Source of the DNA: an uncultured Oscillospiraceae bacterium
Lineage (GTDB): Bacteria; Bacillota; Clostridia; Oscillospirales; Oscillospiraceae
Reading direction: 5' to 3'
NCBI GenBank assembly: GCA_934546685.1
Contig: CAKTEB010000013.1
Span: 1-37,454 of the forward strand
Length of the DNA: 37,454 nt
Below are positions 15,392 to 23,579 of the stretch, in pieces. The notes below the pieces were generated by a model. It was not told the DNA's origin, did not search any database, and saw nothing but the letters and a program-made list of their open reading frames with translations. Each line of letters begins with the position of its first letter. Within the stretch, counting starts at the first letter, position 1. The translations under genes were made by a program, and so were the position numbers.

Positions 15392-17083
15392 ATGAAAAAG
15401 CGTTTATCTGCGCTGCTGCTGGCCATGAGCATGCTGCTATGTCTTGCGGCCTGCGGCGGCGAAAGCAGCAGTGCCCCGGCGGCGTCCGCAAAGGACAGCG
15501 CCCAGAGCGCCGCGGCGCCCACCGCTGAGGCCACCCAGGCCCCGGCTCAGGAGGATTCCGCCGCACCGGAGGAGGTCTCCGCCCAGGAGCCCGAGACCGT
15601 GGAGGTGCCCGATACAGTGCTGCCCCTGTCTGACGGCAGCGAGACCTTCGAGGTCTGGATGGGCATTTCTCCCGCCGCCATGAACTACATCACGTCTCTG
15701 GCGGACAATGCCACCTATCAGGAGCTCATGGCCCGCACCGGCGTGAATCTCAGCTTCATCCACTTCCATCCCGACACGCAGACCGAGCAGTTCAACCTGA
15801 TCTGTGCCTCCGGCGACTATCCCGACGTGATGAACGGCGTGGTGAACCAGTACACCGGCGGTGCCGACAAGGGCATCGAGGACGGCGTGTTCATCGACCT
15901 GATGGAGTATCTGGAGGAGTACGCACCCCACTATTACAACATCATCTCCACCGATCCTGACCTCTTCGAGGACGTGACTACCCCCGAGGGCGCCGTGGCT
16001 GGCTTCTACAGCGTTTACGCGGAGGCGCGGCTCAACGACATGGGCTATGTGATCCGTCAGGACTGGCTGGATGACCTGGGCCTGTCCAAGCCCACCACCC
16101 TGGATGAGCTCCACGATGTGCTCTCCGCCTTCAAGGAGGACAAGGGCGCTACCGACAGCCTGTTCGTCCCTGCCACCGGCGTTTCCGACTACTTCACCTC
16201 CGCCTTTGGCGTGGGCAGCGGCATGTACCTGGACGGCGACACCATTAAGTATGGCCCCCTGGAGGAGGGCTACAAGGAGTACCTCCAGCTGATGAATCAG
16301 TGGTATTCCGAGGGCCTTTTGTATCATGACTTCCCCTTCTACGGCGAGCAGCTGGCCTTCCGAGATATGGACAAGATCGGCTCCGGCGCTGTGGCTTGCT
16401 TCTATAGCGAGACCGGCGATATGGCATCCTTCAAGGATTTCTCCAGCGATGAGAACTTTCTGCTGACCGCCATGGCTCCCGTGGCCAAGGAGAAGGGCGA
16501 CACCATCTACATGTCTGATAAGAAGCCCTCCCGGGCCGACGACGTGCGCTGGGCGGTGACCACCGGCTGCGAGGATCCCGAGCTGCTGATCTCCTTTGTG
16601 GATTATCTCTACAGCGACGAGGGCGCGCTGCTGTGCAACTACGGCATTGAGGGCGAGACCTTTGACTATGACGAAAACGGCGTGCCCCATTTCTCCGACC
16701 TCATCAACAACAACCCCACCTATGACTACCGGACTGCTATCTTCATCTATGTGATGGATTCCGGCCCCACTGTGGTGGATCCCATGCGCGGCACCGGCAA
16801 CTACACCCAGGAGCAGCTGGATTCCTGGGATCAGTGGCGGGACGCAGATCTCGACTATTCCCATGTGATTCCCAACAAGGTGGTGCTGGAGGCTGAGGAC
16901 ACCGAGTACAACGGCATCAAGAGCGACATCGAGACCTTCCTGGACGAGATGACCGTCAAGTACATCACCGGTGAGTACAGCTTTGACAGCTACGACACCG
17001 ACTTCGTAGAGGCCCTGAAGGGCATGAATGCGGAGCGCATGGTGGAGCTGTATCAGAAGGCATATGACAACTACGCCGCATAA
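15392..17083 (+). CDS. Orphan extracellular solute-binding lipoprotein A
   Basis: 563 residues. Lipoprotein signal MKKRLSALLLAMSMLLCLAAC with lipobox Cys21, then a long Ala/Pro/Glu-rich linker to about residue 75. The mature part resembles the large sugar-type family 1 binding proteins of Firmicutes (LplA/YtcQ-like): 'TGVNLSFIHFHPDTQTEQF', 'ASGDYPDVM', 'VIRQDWLDDLGLSKPTTLDE', 'LYHDF' and 'DEGALLCNYGIEGETF'. No permease or ATPase gene is in the neighbourhood, so it may feed a transporter encoded elsewhere or act as a sensor input. It is paralogous to the protein at 30886-32634. Strong AAGGAGG before the ATG; a terminator follows. Confidence 0.85.
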   Translation: MKKRLSALLLAMSMLLCLAACGGESSSAPAASAKDSAQSAAAPTAEATQAPAQEDSAAPEEVSAQEPETVEVPDTVLPLSDGSETFEVWMGISPAAMNYITSLADNATYQELMARTGVNLSFIHFHPDTQTEQFNLICASGDYPDVMNGVVNQYTGGADKGIEDGVFIDLMEYLEEYAPHYYNIISTDPDLFEDVTTPEGAVAGFYSVYAEARLNDMGYVIRQDWLDDLGLSKPTTLDELHDVLSAFKEDKGATDSLFVPATGVSDYFTSAFGVGSGMYLDGDTIKYGPLEEGYKEYLQLMNQWYSEGLLYHDFPFYGEQLAFRDMDKIGSGAVACFYSETGDMASFKDFSSDENFLLTAMAPVAKEKGDTIYMSDKKPSRADDVRWAVTTGCEDPELLISFVDYLYSDEGALLCNYGIEGETFDYDENGVPHFSDLINNNPTYDYRTAIFIYVMDSGPTVVDPMRGTGNYTQEQLDSWDQWRDADLDYSHVIPNKVVLEAEDTEYNGIKSDIETFLDEMTVKYITGEYSFDSYDTDFVEALKGMNAERMVELYQKAYDNYAA

Positions 17084-17101
17084 TCGCTAACACAAACAGA
17101 A

Positions 17102-17140
17102 CGCCCGGCAGGCCTGAGCCTGCCGGGCGATTGCTGTCTT
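17102..17140. terminator. GC-rich terminator between binding-protein A and aspS
   Basis: Perfect 12-bp stem CGCCCGGCAGGC (17102-17113) / GCCTGCCGGGCG (17118-17129), loop CTGA. The T-content after it is moderate on both strands; it probably serves both convergent transcripts. Confidence 0.82.
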
Positions 17141-17152
17141 TATAGCTGAAAC

Positions 17153-18940
17153 TTACTCTGCCTGGGGAGCTACCACCTGGATGTGCAGCTCGTCCAGCTG
17201 GGACTGCTCCACCTGGGAGGGAGCGCCCATCATGATATCCTGGGCGTTCTTGTTCATGGGGAAGGCAATGACCTCTCGGATGGACTCCTCGCCGGAGAGC
17301 AGCATGACCATACGGTCCACGCCGGGGGCAATGCCCGCATGGGGGGGCGCACCGTAGCAGAAGGCGTTGTACATGGCCGGGAACCGGGACTTTACATCCT
17401 CCTCGCCCAGGCGCACCATCTCAAAGGCCTTGACCATGATCTCGGGATCATGGTTCCGCACTGCGCCGGAGGACAGCTCCACGCCGTTGCACACCAGGTC
17501 GTACTGATCCGCCAGAATATCCAGGGGATCCATCTCGCCCCGCTCAGCCCTCAGCAGGGTCTCCAGGCCGCCGGAGGGCATAGAGAAGGGGTTGTGGCAG
17601 AATTCCAGCTCCCCGGACTCCTCGCCGATCTCATACATGGGGAAATCCACGATCCAGCAGAACTCATAGCGCTCCTTGTCCATGTGGCCCTCGCAGGCTG
17701 CGCCCAGGAGCTTCCGCATGACGCCGGCAGTCTTCTGGGCCTCGCCCAGCTTGCCGGTGGACAGGAATACCAGGGTGTTGGGCTGGAGACTCAGGGCCTC
17801 GGTGACCTTCTCCACGGTGGCGGGATCCGCGTTGATGAACTTGGCGATGCCGCCGGCAATGGCGCCCTTGTCGTCCATCTTGAACCAGTAGGGCTTCTGA
17901 CCGGCCTGAACCTCCACTTCGGCGCAAAGCTTGTCGGTGGCCTTCCGGGCCAGGGTGCAGTTCGATACTGCCACGGCCTTGACTACATTCCCCTCAAAGG
18001 GGCCGAAGCCGATGCCGGAGAGCAGCTCGGTAACGTCCTGAACCTTCAGATCGATGCGCAGATCAGGCTTGTCGGAGCCATACTCCTCCATGGCCTGACG
18101 GTAGGGGATCCGGCGGAAGGGGGCGGAGGAGGCGATGTCATAGGTGCCGTACTTGGCAAAGATAGGGGGCAGCACGTCCTCCAGAACGGCGAATACGTCC
18201 TCCTGGCTGGCAAAGGCCATCTCCATGTCCATCTGATAGAATTCGCCGGGGGAGCGGTCACCACGGGCGTCCTCATCCCGGAAGCAGGGGGCAATCTGGA
18301 AATAACGGTCAAAGCCCGCGGTCATCAGCAGCTGCTTGAACTGCTGGGGAGCCTGGGGCAGGGCGTAGAACTTGCCGGGATGCTTTCTGGCGGGTACCAG
18401 GTAGTCCCGGGCGCCCTCGGGGGAGGAGGCGGTGAGGATGGGGGTGGTGATCTCCAGGAAGCCGTGCTGGGTCATGGCTTGGCGCAGGGCAGCCACCACG
18501 TTGCAGCGGAGAATGATATTCTGCTTCACCGCAGGGTTCCGGAGATCCAGATAGCGGTACTTCAGCCGCTGGGTCTCGTCGGCCTCCCGGCTGCGGTTGA
18601 TCTCAAAGGGCAGCTCGTTGTAGCGGCAGCGGCCCAGAACCTTGATCTCAGTGGGCACCACCTCGATCTCGCCGGTGGGGATCTTGCTGTTCTTGCTCTC
18701 ACGCTCCCGGACCAGGCCGGTGACGGAGATGGTGGACTCCTTGTTCAGGGGCTTCACCACGGCCATCATTTCTTCAGACTCGATGACCACCTGGGTGGTG
18801 CCGTAGAAGTCACGGAGCACCACAAAGGCGAAGTTGCTGCCTACCTCCCGGACGTTTTCCATCCATCCGGCCAGGGTGACGGTTTTTCCCGCGTCAGAGA
18901 GCCGCAGCTCTCCGCAGGTATGGGTTCTGGATTGAAACAT
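17153..18940 (-). CDS. aspS: Aspartyl-tRNA synthetase
   Basis: Charges tRNA-Asp (possibly also tRNA-Asn if non-discriminating, which cannot be settled here) in the cytoplasm. 595 residues, the normal bacterial length. N-terminal OB-fold anticodon domain ('TVTLAGWMENVREVGSNFAF'), class II core with motif 2 'FRDEDARGDRSPGEFYQMD', a GAD insert domain in the middle, and motif 3 'GIAPGVDRMVMLLSG'. I take ATG 18940, after GGAGGAATACC, rather than an upstream in-frame ATG inside hisS. It begins 13 bases after the hisS stop, so it is the second gene of the T-box-controlled hisS-aspS operon. Confidence 0.97.
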   Translation of the reverse strand: MFQSRTHTCGELRLSDAGKTVTLAGWMENVREVGSNFAFVVLRDFYGTTQVVIESEEMMAVVKPLNKESTISVTGLVRERESKNSKIPTGEIEVVPTEIKVLGRCRYNELPFEINRSREADETQRLKYRYLDLRNPAVKQNIILRCNVVAALRQAMTQHGFLEITTPILTASSPEGARDYLVPARKHPGKFYALPQAPQQFKQLLMTAGFDRYFQIAPCFRDEDARGDRSPGEFYQMDMEMAFASQEDVFAVLEDVLPPIFAKYGTYDIASSAPFRRIPYRQAMEEYGSDKPDLRIDLKVQDVTELLSGIGFGPFEGNVVKAVAVSNCTLARKATDKLCAEVEVQAGQKPYWFKMDDKGAIAGGIAKFINADPATVEKVTEALSLQPNTLVFLSTGKLGEAQKTAGVMRKLLGAACEGHMDKERYEFCWIVDFPMYEIGEESGELEFCHNPFSMPSGGLETLLRAERGEMDPLDILADQYDLVCNGVELSSGAVRNHDPEIMVKAFEMVRLGEEDVKSRFPAMYNAFCYGAPPHAGIAPGVDRMVMLLSGEESIREVIAFPMNKNAQDIMMGAPSQVEQSQLDELHIQVVAPQAE

Positions 18941-18953
18941 GGTATTCCTCCTA

Positions 18954-20312
18954 TTAGTGTTCAACGATCACGGTGCCGCTGGAGCGGGCCTGGAGCTCCT
19001 GGGAGATCAGCGTGACGGCTTCCTCTATGGAGACGGTGACCTGCTCGCCGGTGGCGAAGTTTTTCACAGACAGCTTGTTCTGGGCGATCTCGTCCTCGCC
19101 CAGAAGCACGGCAAAGGGGATGCCCAGCTTGGAGCAGTAGGACATCTTGGCCTTGAATTTCTTCTTCTCGCTGTAGATCTGGGTGCGGATCCCGGCCTCC
19201 CGGAGTGCGGTGGCGGCGGTGATGGCGGGGCCCATATCCTCGGTCATGGGCAGCACCAGCACGTCGGCGGGAGCGGTGACCAGCTGATCGTTCAGCATGC
19301 CCTGCTCACCCAGCACATAGAACAGCCGGGTCACGCCGATGGAGATGCCCACGCCGGGCAGGGGCTTATCGGTGTAATACTCTGCCAGGTTATCATAGCG
19401 TCCGCCGGAGCAGATGGAGCCGATCTCCGGGTGATCCAGCATAGCGGTCTCATAGACGGTGCCGGTGTAGTAGTCCAGGCCCCGGGCAATGGTGAGATCC
19501 ACCCGGAAGTTCTCCTGGGGCACGCCGAAGGCCCCCAGGTACTGGGCCACGGTGCACAGCTCCTCGTAGCCCTGGTCGAAGATCTCATTGCGGCCCACAT
19601 AGCCCTTCAGAGCCTCCAGCACCTCTTCATTGGTGCCGTCGATGGCGATGAATCGCAGGATCTCGTCGGCGGCCTCCTGGGAGACACCCACGTCCTCCAT
19701 GAGCAGTACCTTTACCTTATCGGGGCCGATCTTATCCAGTTTGTCTACGGTGCGCATGACTGCGGCAGACTGCTCCGACAGGCCCAGCATGGCGTAGAAG
19801 CCGTTGAGGATCTTCCGATTGTTGACCCGGATCTGGAATCGCTTGAGGCCCAGACGGGAGAAGGTCTTGTAGATGATGGAGGGGATCTCCGCCTCGTTCA
19901 TGATGTCCAGCTTGCCATCGCCGATGATGTCGATATCCGCCTGGTAGAACTCCCGGAACCGGCCCCGCTGGGCCCGCTCGCCCCGGTAGACCTTGCCGAT
20001 CTGGAACCGGCGGAAGGGGAAGGTCAGCTCGCCGTAGTGAAGGGCCACATACTTGGCCAGGGGCACGGTCAGGTCAAAGCGCAGGGCTAGATCGCTGTCG
20101 CCCTTCTGGAACCGGTAGATCTGCTTTTCCGTCTCGCCGCCGCCCTTGGCCAGAAGAATCTGGGCGTCCTCGATGATGGGGGTGTCCAGGGGGGTGAAGC
20201 CGTAGAGGCTGTAGGTCTGGCGGAGCACCTCCAGGAACCGCTCCATCTGCTGCTGGGGGGCGGGGAGAAGCTCCATAAACCCGGAAAGGGTGCGGGGTTT
20301 GATCTTTTCCAT
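18954..20312 (-). CDS. hisS: Histidyl-tRNA synthetase
   Basis: Charges tRNA-His. 452 residues from ATG 20312 (ribosome site GAAAGGA a few bases upstream). Class II synthetase marks: 'GFMELLPAPQQQMERFLEVL' at the start, motif 2 'VYRGERAQRGRFREFYQAD', the histidine-specific 'RGLDYYTGTVYE', and a C-terminal anticodon-binding domain beginning near 'ADVLVLPMTEDMGP'. First gene of the hisS-aspS operon, read from the near-consensus promoter at 20614-20642 through a T-box leader. Confidence 0.97.
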   Translation of the reverse strand: MEKIKPRTLSGFMELLPAPQQQMERFLEVLRQTYSLYGFTPLDTPIIEDAQILLAKGGGETEKQIYRFQKGDSDLALRFDLTVPLAKYVALHYGELTFPFRRFQIGKVYRGERAQRGRFREFYQADIDIIGDGKLDIMNEAEIPSIIYKTFSRLGLKRFQIRVNNRKILNGFYAMLGLSEQSAAVMRTVDKLDKIGPDKVKVLLMEDVGVSQEAADEILRFIAIDGTNEEVLEALKGYVGRNEIFDQGYEELCTVAQYLGAFGVPQENFRVDLTIARGLDYYTGTVYETAMLDHPEIGSICSGGRYDNLAEYYTDKPLPGVGISIGVTRLFYVLGEQGMLNDQLVTAPADVLVLPMTEDMGPAITAATALREAGIRTQIYSEKKKFKAKMSYCSKLGIPFAVLLGEDEIAQNKLSVKNFATGEQVTVSIEEAVTLISQELQARSSGTVIVEH

Positions 20313-20360
20313 ATGAAAAATCCTTTCTTGATGTGATGATGAGGGATGGTATAGGGACAG

Positions 20361-20612
20361 AAAAAACTCCCGTCCCAGCGTATGGGACGAGAGCCGTAAC
20401 GACTTCGTGGTGCCACCCAAATTCGGCGGAGAACCGCCCTTTGCTCCCTTGTGGCGGGAAGACCTGCGACTTCGGCGAAAAGATTTCAGCCTTATACGCC
20501 CGCTCCGAAAATGTCCTTCCCGGCGGACCTGTGTGCGGGCTTTCAGCCAAGGGCCCGCTCTCTTTTCCACAGGGGGATCTCCGGTACTGCTTTTTCATCC
20601 TTGCGTTACTGT
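20361..20612 (-). promoter_or_regulatory. T-box leader of hisS-aspS
   Basis: On the minus strand the conserved T-box sequence GGGTGGCACCACGAAG occurs at 20403-20418. It is followed by the terminator CTCTCGTCCCA / TGGGACGGGAG with T6 (20361-20393), which the T-box would disrupt when uncharged tRNA is bound. Upstream lies the long Stem I region, including an AGTA loop-E-like element near 20586 and, on the 3' side, GAAGGACA. The codon GAC at 20513-20515, followed by A, is the likely specifier, meaning aspartate. No histidine codon in an equally good setting was noticed. Transcription antitermination when charged tRNA is scarce is established for this RNA class. Confidence 0.92.
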
Positions 20613-20613
20613 C

Positions 20614-20642
20614 ATTTTAGTACAAAAACGGGGGCTTGTCAA
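20614..20642 (-). promoter_or_regulatory. Sigma-A promoter of hisS-aspS
   Basis: Minus strand: TTGACA (20637-20642), 17-bp spacer, TAAAAT (20614-20619). Near-perfect boxes directly in front of the T-box leader. Confidence 0.9.
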
Positions 20643-20674
20643 TGACTTCTGCGGGAAAGAAAAGCCCACGATTG

Positions 20675-20703
20675 GCATATTTGCCCCTGGGGGCGAATAG
20701 AAT
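20675..20703 (+). promoter_or_regulatory. Candidate sigma-E (sporulation) promoter of yabP
   Basis: GCATATT (20675-20681), 14-bp spacer, AATAGAAT (20696-20703). The -35 matches the sigma-E consensus well, the -10 in six of eight positions, and the spacing is right. The yabP start is 30 bases on. It overlaps the upstream flank of the divergent hisS promoter. Confidence 0.5.
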
Positions 20704-20733
20704 ACTGTGAGACGGACTGGGGAGGGAGAGCAA

Positions 20734-21021
20734 ATGGTCACACCAGGCAAAGAGATCGCGCCGCCGGAGACCCATACGCTGACTCTGGAGGGGCGCGGAC
20801 GGCTGGAGATCACCGGGGTCACGGAGGCCCAGAGCTTTGACGAGACGGCGGCGGTGCTGGAGACTGCCAAGGGAACCCTGATCGTCCGGGGCCAGGAGCT
20901 CCATGTGGAGCAGCTGGATCTGGAGGCGGGACGGGTCAGGCTGGTGGGTCGGGTGGACAGCCTGGGCTATGAGGAGAGCCCAGGCACTGGCGGGAGCTTT
21001 CTCCAGAGGCTGTTCCGGTGA
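20734..21021 (+). CDS. yabP: Sporulation protein YabP
   Basis: 95 residues from ATG 20734, which follows GGGGAGGGAG; an upstream in-frame ATG lacks a site. 'HTLTLEGRGRLEITGVTEAQSFDETAAVLETAKGTLIVRG' (about 13-52) and 'LHVEQLDLEAGRVRLVGRVDSLGYEE' are the YabP/YqfC family core, a small beta-rich domain. In Bacillus and Clostridia, YabP works in the mother cell during spore coat/cortex assembly. It leads a yabP-yabQ-divIC-yabR cluster with the same order as in B. subtilis. Its stop overlaps the GTG of yabQ. Confidence 0.92.
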   Translation: MVTPGKEIAPPETHTLTLEGRGRLEITGVTEAQSFDETAAVLETAKGTLIVRGQELHVEQLDLEAGRVRLVGRVDSLGYEESPGTGGSFLQRLFR

Positions 21022-21632
21022 TCTCCGGGCTGGGGGCCCAGGGGCGGGGCCTTCTGTGGGCGGCCCTGGCGGGGCTGGGACTGGGGCTGTGCTATGATCT
21101 GGGCCGGGGGCTTCGGCGGGTATGGCCGGGACTGACGGTGCCGGTGGATGGAGTATTTTCCCTCCTGTACCTGCTGGCGCTGCTGGGGCTGATGCTCTAT
21201 ACAGACGGTCTGCGGATCTACCAGGTGCTGGGTATGGCCGGGGCAGCGGCCCTGTATTTTCTGACTCTTGGCGGGCCGCTTTTGGGGCTCTGGCTCCGGA
21301 GCTTCAGCCGCCTGAGGCGGGGACTGGGAAGGATCGCCGGAGGCGGTAAAAAAACTGTGAATTTTTTGCGAAAACTTCAAAAAAAGCTCTTTTCAACTTC
21401 GCGGAAATGCGGTACAATAAAAGCAATACCATTTTTACCGAAGACAAAGAGCACACCGCAAAGGAGTGCTGATAAAGCCTGTGAAAAACGGAGGGAAAAA
21501 GCTGCTGGCGGGCGTATTGGCCGCAGCCGCCGCATGGAGCCTGGGCAGCCTGGCGCTGGAGCTGGGACAAGCGGGGCGGCAAAACGCCGACCTAAGAGAG
21601 GCCGCGGCAGAAGTCCGGCAGGAAAACCGTGA
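21018..21632 (+). CDS. yabQ: Spore cortex protein YabQ, with long basic C-terminal read-through
   Basis: GTG start overlapping the yabP stop (GTGA). The first 115 residues contain four or so membrane segments ('LLWAALAGLGLGLCYDLGRGLRR', 'VFSLLYLLALLGLML', 'VLGMAGAAALYFLTLGG'), as in YabQ, a membrane protein needed for the spore cortex. The frame then stays open for about 90 more residues of Arg/Lys/Gly-rich sequence without YabQ character and overlaps the next gene by about 150 bases. Family members usually end soon after the membrane part, so the tail may be dispensable. Identification rests on topology, length of the core and position between yabP and divIC. Confidence 0.8.
   Translation: MISGLGAQGRGLLWAALAGLGLGLCYDLGRGLRRVWPGLTVPVDGVFSLLYLLALLGLMLYTDGLRIYQVLGMAGAAALYFLTLGGPLLGLWLRSFSRLRRGLGRIAGGGKKTVNFLRKLQKKLFSTSRKCGTIKAIPFLPKTKSTPQRSADKACEKRREKAAGGRIGRSRRMEPGQPGAGAGTSGAAKRRPKRGRGRSPAGKP
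21391..21418 (+). promoter_or_regulatory. Candidate internal promoter for the divIC-like and S1-domain genes
   Basis: TTTCAA (21391-21396), 16-bp spacer, TACAAT (21413-21418), inside the 3' part of yabQ in a locally AT-rich patch. It would let the division gene be read in growth independently of sporulation control. Confidence 0.45.
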
Positions 21633-21741
21633 GCTGGAACAGAGCCGGGAGAAGACCCGGGATCGGGAAACGGCGGAGCGGGAGCTCCGGCAGCAGGGCT
21701 ATATCGCCCCGGGAGATCAGGTGTTTTTTGACGGAGGCTAA
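21481..21741 (+). CDS. Septum formation initiator family protein (DivIC/FtsB-like)
   Basis: 86 residues: a short basic head (VKNGGKK), one membrane segment 'LLAGVLAAAAAWSLGSLALEL', then a coiled coil 'QNADLREAAAEVRQENRELEQSREKTRDRETAERELRQQGYI' and the family ending 'APGDQVFF'. DivIC/FtsB proteins link the divisome to septal wall synthesis. I prefer GTG 21481, with AAGGAG 14 nt upstream; a GTG at 21466 overlaps that site. It sits at the divIC position of the yabP-yabQ-divIC-yabR order. The first 150 bases overlap yabQ in another frame. Confidence 0.82.
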   Translation: MKNGGKKLLAGVLAAAAAWSLGSLALELGQAGRQNADLREAAAEVRQENRELEQSREKTRDRETAERELRQQGYIAPGDQVFFDGG

Positions 21742-21807
21742 GTGGTTCGGCGCAGCCGGAGCGGCACGCGGGGCGTGCCCAAAAATAAAGGAGGACAAAA
21801 CCTTAGT

Positions 21808-22302
21808 ATGGAGCTTGCAGTAGGAGCAATCGTGGAAGGAAAGGTCACTGGGATCACGAAGTTTGGCGCGTTTGTGTCGCTGCCTGGGAACAAGACGGGC
21901 ATGGTACATATTTCTGAGATCGCCCATGCCTATGTCAGTGACATCAATGAATATCTCACCGTGGGACAGGATGTAAAGGTGAAGATCATTGCCATGGAAC
22001 AGGGCAAGATCAATCTGTCCATCAAAAAGACGGTGGAGCCGCCTCCCCACAGCGGGCGCGGCGATAACCGTGGGCCCAGAAATGACAGCCGGAATGACCG
22101 CGACCGGGGAGACCGTCCCCAGAGAAATGGCGGCCGGGGCGGCTATGACCAGCGCTCGAGAGGTGCGGCCCGGTCCTCCGGACCCAAGGAGCCTCAGTCC
22201 TTTGATGACATGCTCAAGCAGTTTATGGCGGATTCCGACAGCAAGATTTCCTCCATCAAACAGTATTCCGATCACCGCACCAAAAGTAAGAGACGTCAGT
22301 AA
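21808..22302 (+). CDS. S1 RNA-binding domain protein, YabR/general stress protein 13 type
   Basis: 164 residues from ATG 21808, after AAAGGAGG (21787-21794). Residues 1-75 are a complete S1 domain: 'MELAVGAIVEGKVTGITKFG', 'GMVHISEIAHAYVSDINEYL' and 'VKVKIIAMEQGKINLSIKK'. A disordered Arg/Gly/Asp-rich linker (about 78-130) and a short end 'FDDMLKQFMADSDSKISSIKQY' follow. YabR-type proteins associate with ribosomes or RNA; the exact role is poorly known. It completes the conserved yabP-yabQ-divIC-yabR order. Confidence 0.9.
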   Translation: MELAVGAIVEGKVTGITKFGAFVSLPGNKTGMVHISEIAHAYVSDINEYLTVGQDVKVKIIAMEQGKINLSIKKTVEPPPHSGRGDNRGPRNDSRNDRDRGDRPQRNGGRGGYDQRSRGAARSSGPKEPQSFDDMLKQFMADSDSKISSIKQYSDHRTKSKRRQ

Positions 22303-22313
22303 CTCACCGAGAT

Positions 22314-22341
22314 CGAGGCCCGCAGTGCGGGCCTCGCGTTG
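22314..22341 (+). terminator. Hairpin after the S1-domain gene
   Basis: Perfect 10-bp stem CGAGGCCCGC (22314-22323) / GCGGGCCTCG (22327-22336), loop AGT, with only CGTTGT behind it. It is a likely but leaky terminator before the transglutaminase gene. Confidence 0.6.
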
Positions 22342-22379
22342 TCCCGGCGACCATCCGGGGCGGCTTCAGGGGGAAAGCT

Positions 22380-23561
22380 ATGAAAAGAATCCTTCCAGCG
22401 GCGGTGCTGCTGGGCCTGCTTTTGACGGGATGCAGCCTGTCGAGCCTTCTGCCAGTGGGGGAGACCCGGGCGGCGGAGCAGGAGAACTATTACGCGGCGG
22501 CCACTGAGGCCGCAGAGAACCAGTATCAGCCGCCGCTGCTGGAGAGCCAGAGCGTATGCCTCTGGGCCCGGCAGCAGCTGAGCATTAAGGAGCAGGAGGT
22601 CTATGACCTGCTGGCCCGGGCGGCGGAAAATTACGACGAGGAGCCCGTCCAGGTGGAGGCCTCCTCGGATCAGGTGCGCCGGAGCCTCTTGGCCCTGCGG
22701 ATCGACCATCCGGAGTATTACTGGTTCGACGGGGAGGCCACCTATGCCTCTGCCTCGGTACCCCTGCTGGGGGACAGCACCAGCGTGACCCTCACCTATA
22801 CTATGGATCGGGACACCGCCCGGAGCTATCTGCCCCAGGTGGAGGCCTATACACAGGACTGCCTTGCCTCCATTGCCGACGCCGGAACGGATTATGACCG
22901 GATCCTGGGGGTCTACCGGTATATCATCGAGCATACGGACTATGTGCAGCAGGTGCAGGATCAAAGCATGATCTGCGCCATGACCCAGCATCAGGCCACC
23001 TGCGCGGGCTATGCCAGAGCCTTTCAGTATCTGATGCTGAAGCTGAATATCCCCTGCACTCTGATTTTGGGCACCGGCAGTGGCGGCGAAAGCCACGGCT
23101 GGAACGCCGTTCAGTGCGATGGGGAATGGTATCAGGTGGATGTGACCTGGGGGGATCCCGTGGACGAAAACGGCGCGCCGGGCACCTCTCTGGACTACAC
23201 CTATTTCATGATTACTGATTGGGAGATGTACCGGGATCACACCCCGGATCATGATATTCCCGCACCTACCTGCACGGCCACCGCCGACAACTACTATCGC
23301 CGGGCCGGACGGCAGCTGGCCTCCTGGGACAGCCTTCAGTATGAGTCCATCATCCGGAGCGCCGCGGCCCAGGGCGAGAGCTGGGTGACGGTGCGCTTTG
23401 ACCGCCAGGGGGACTATGACACGGCCCTCCGGGCCCTCATCGACCAGGGCGGCATTATGACCGTACTGGAAAACTGCGGGATCGCTATCCCTGACAGCGG
23501 CATCACTTATTCCCGCAACGACGGCTTCCTGCAGTTTTCCGTGGAGCTTTTTGGGGAATAA
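22380..23561 (+). CDS. Transglutaminase-like lipoprotein
   Basis: 393 residues. Lipoprotein signal with lipobox LLTGC (Cys18). The transglutaminase-like core shows a full catalytic triad: Cys208 in 'QATCAGYARAFQYLM', His239 in 'GESHGWNAV' and Asp254 in 'YQVDVTWGDP'. The region before it (about 50-165) looks like the usual N-terminal domain of these secreted Firmicute proteins. It may act as a cysteine protease or crosslinker on surface proteins or peptidoglycan; the substrate is unknown. It is followed after 18 bases by lspA, the peptidase that processes lipoproteins such as this one. Confidence 0.88.
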   Translation: MKRILPAAVLLGLLLTGCSLSSLLPVGETRAAEQENYYAAATEAAENQYQPPLLESQSVCLWARQQLSIKEQEVYDLLARAAENYDEEPVQVEASSDQVRRSLLALRIDHPEYYWFDGEATYASASVPLLGDSTSVTLTYTMDRDTARSYLPQVEAYTQDCLASIADAGTDYDRILGVYRYIIEHTDYVQQVQDQSMICAMTQHQATCAGYARAFQYLMLKLNIPCTLILGTGSGGESHGWNAVQCDGEWYQVDVTWGDPVDENGAPGTSLDYTYFMITDWEMYRDHTPDHDIPAPTCTATADNYYRRAGRQLASWDSLQYESIIRSAAAQGESWVTVRFDRQGDYDTALRALIDQGGIMTVLENCGIAIPDSGITYSRNDGFLQFSVELFGE

Positions 23562-23579
23562 CAAAGGAGGATACAGCTT

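Noticed and set aside
17183..19015. 610-codon open frame opposite aspS
   Set aside because: Antisense shadow of a highly conserved gene with clear motifs.
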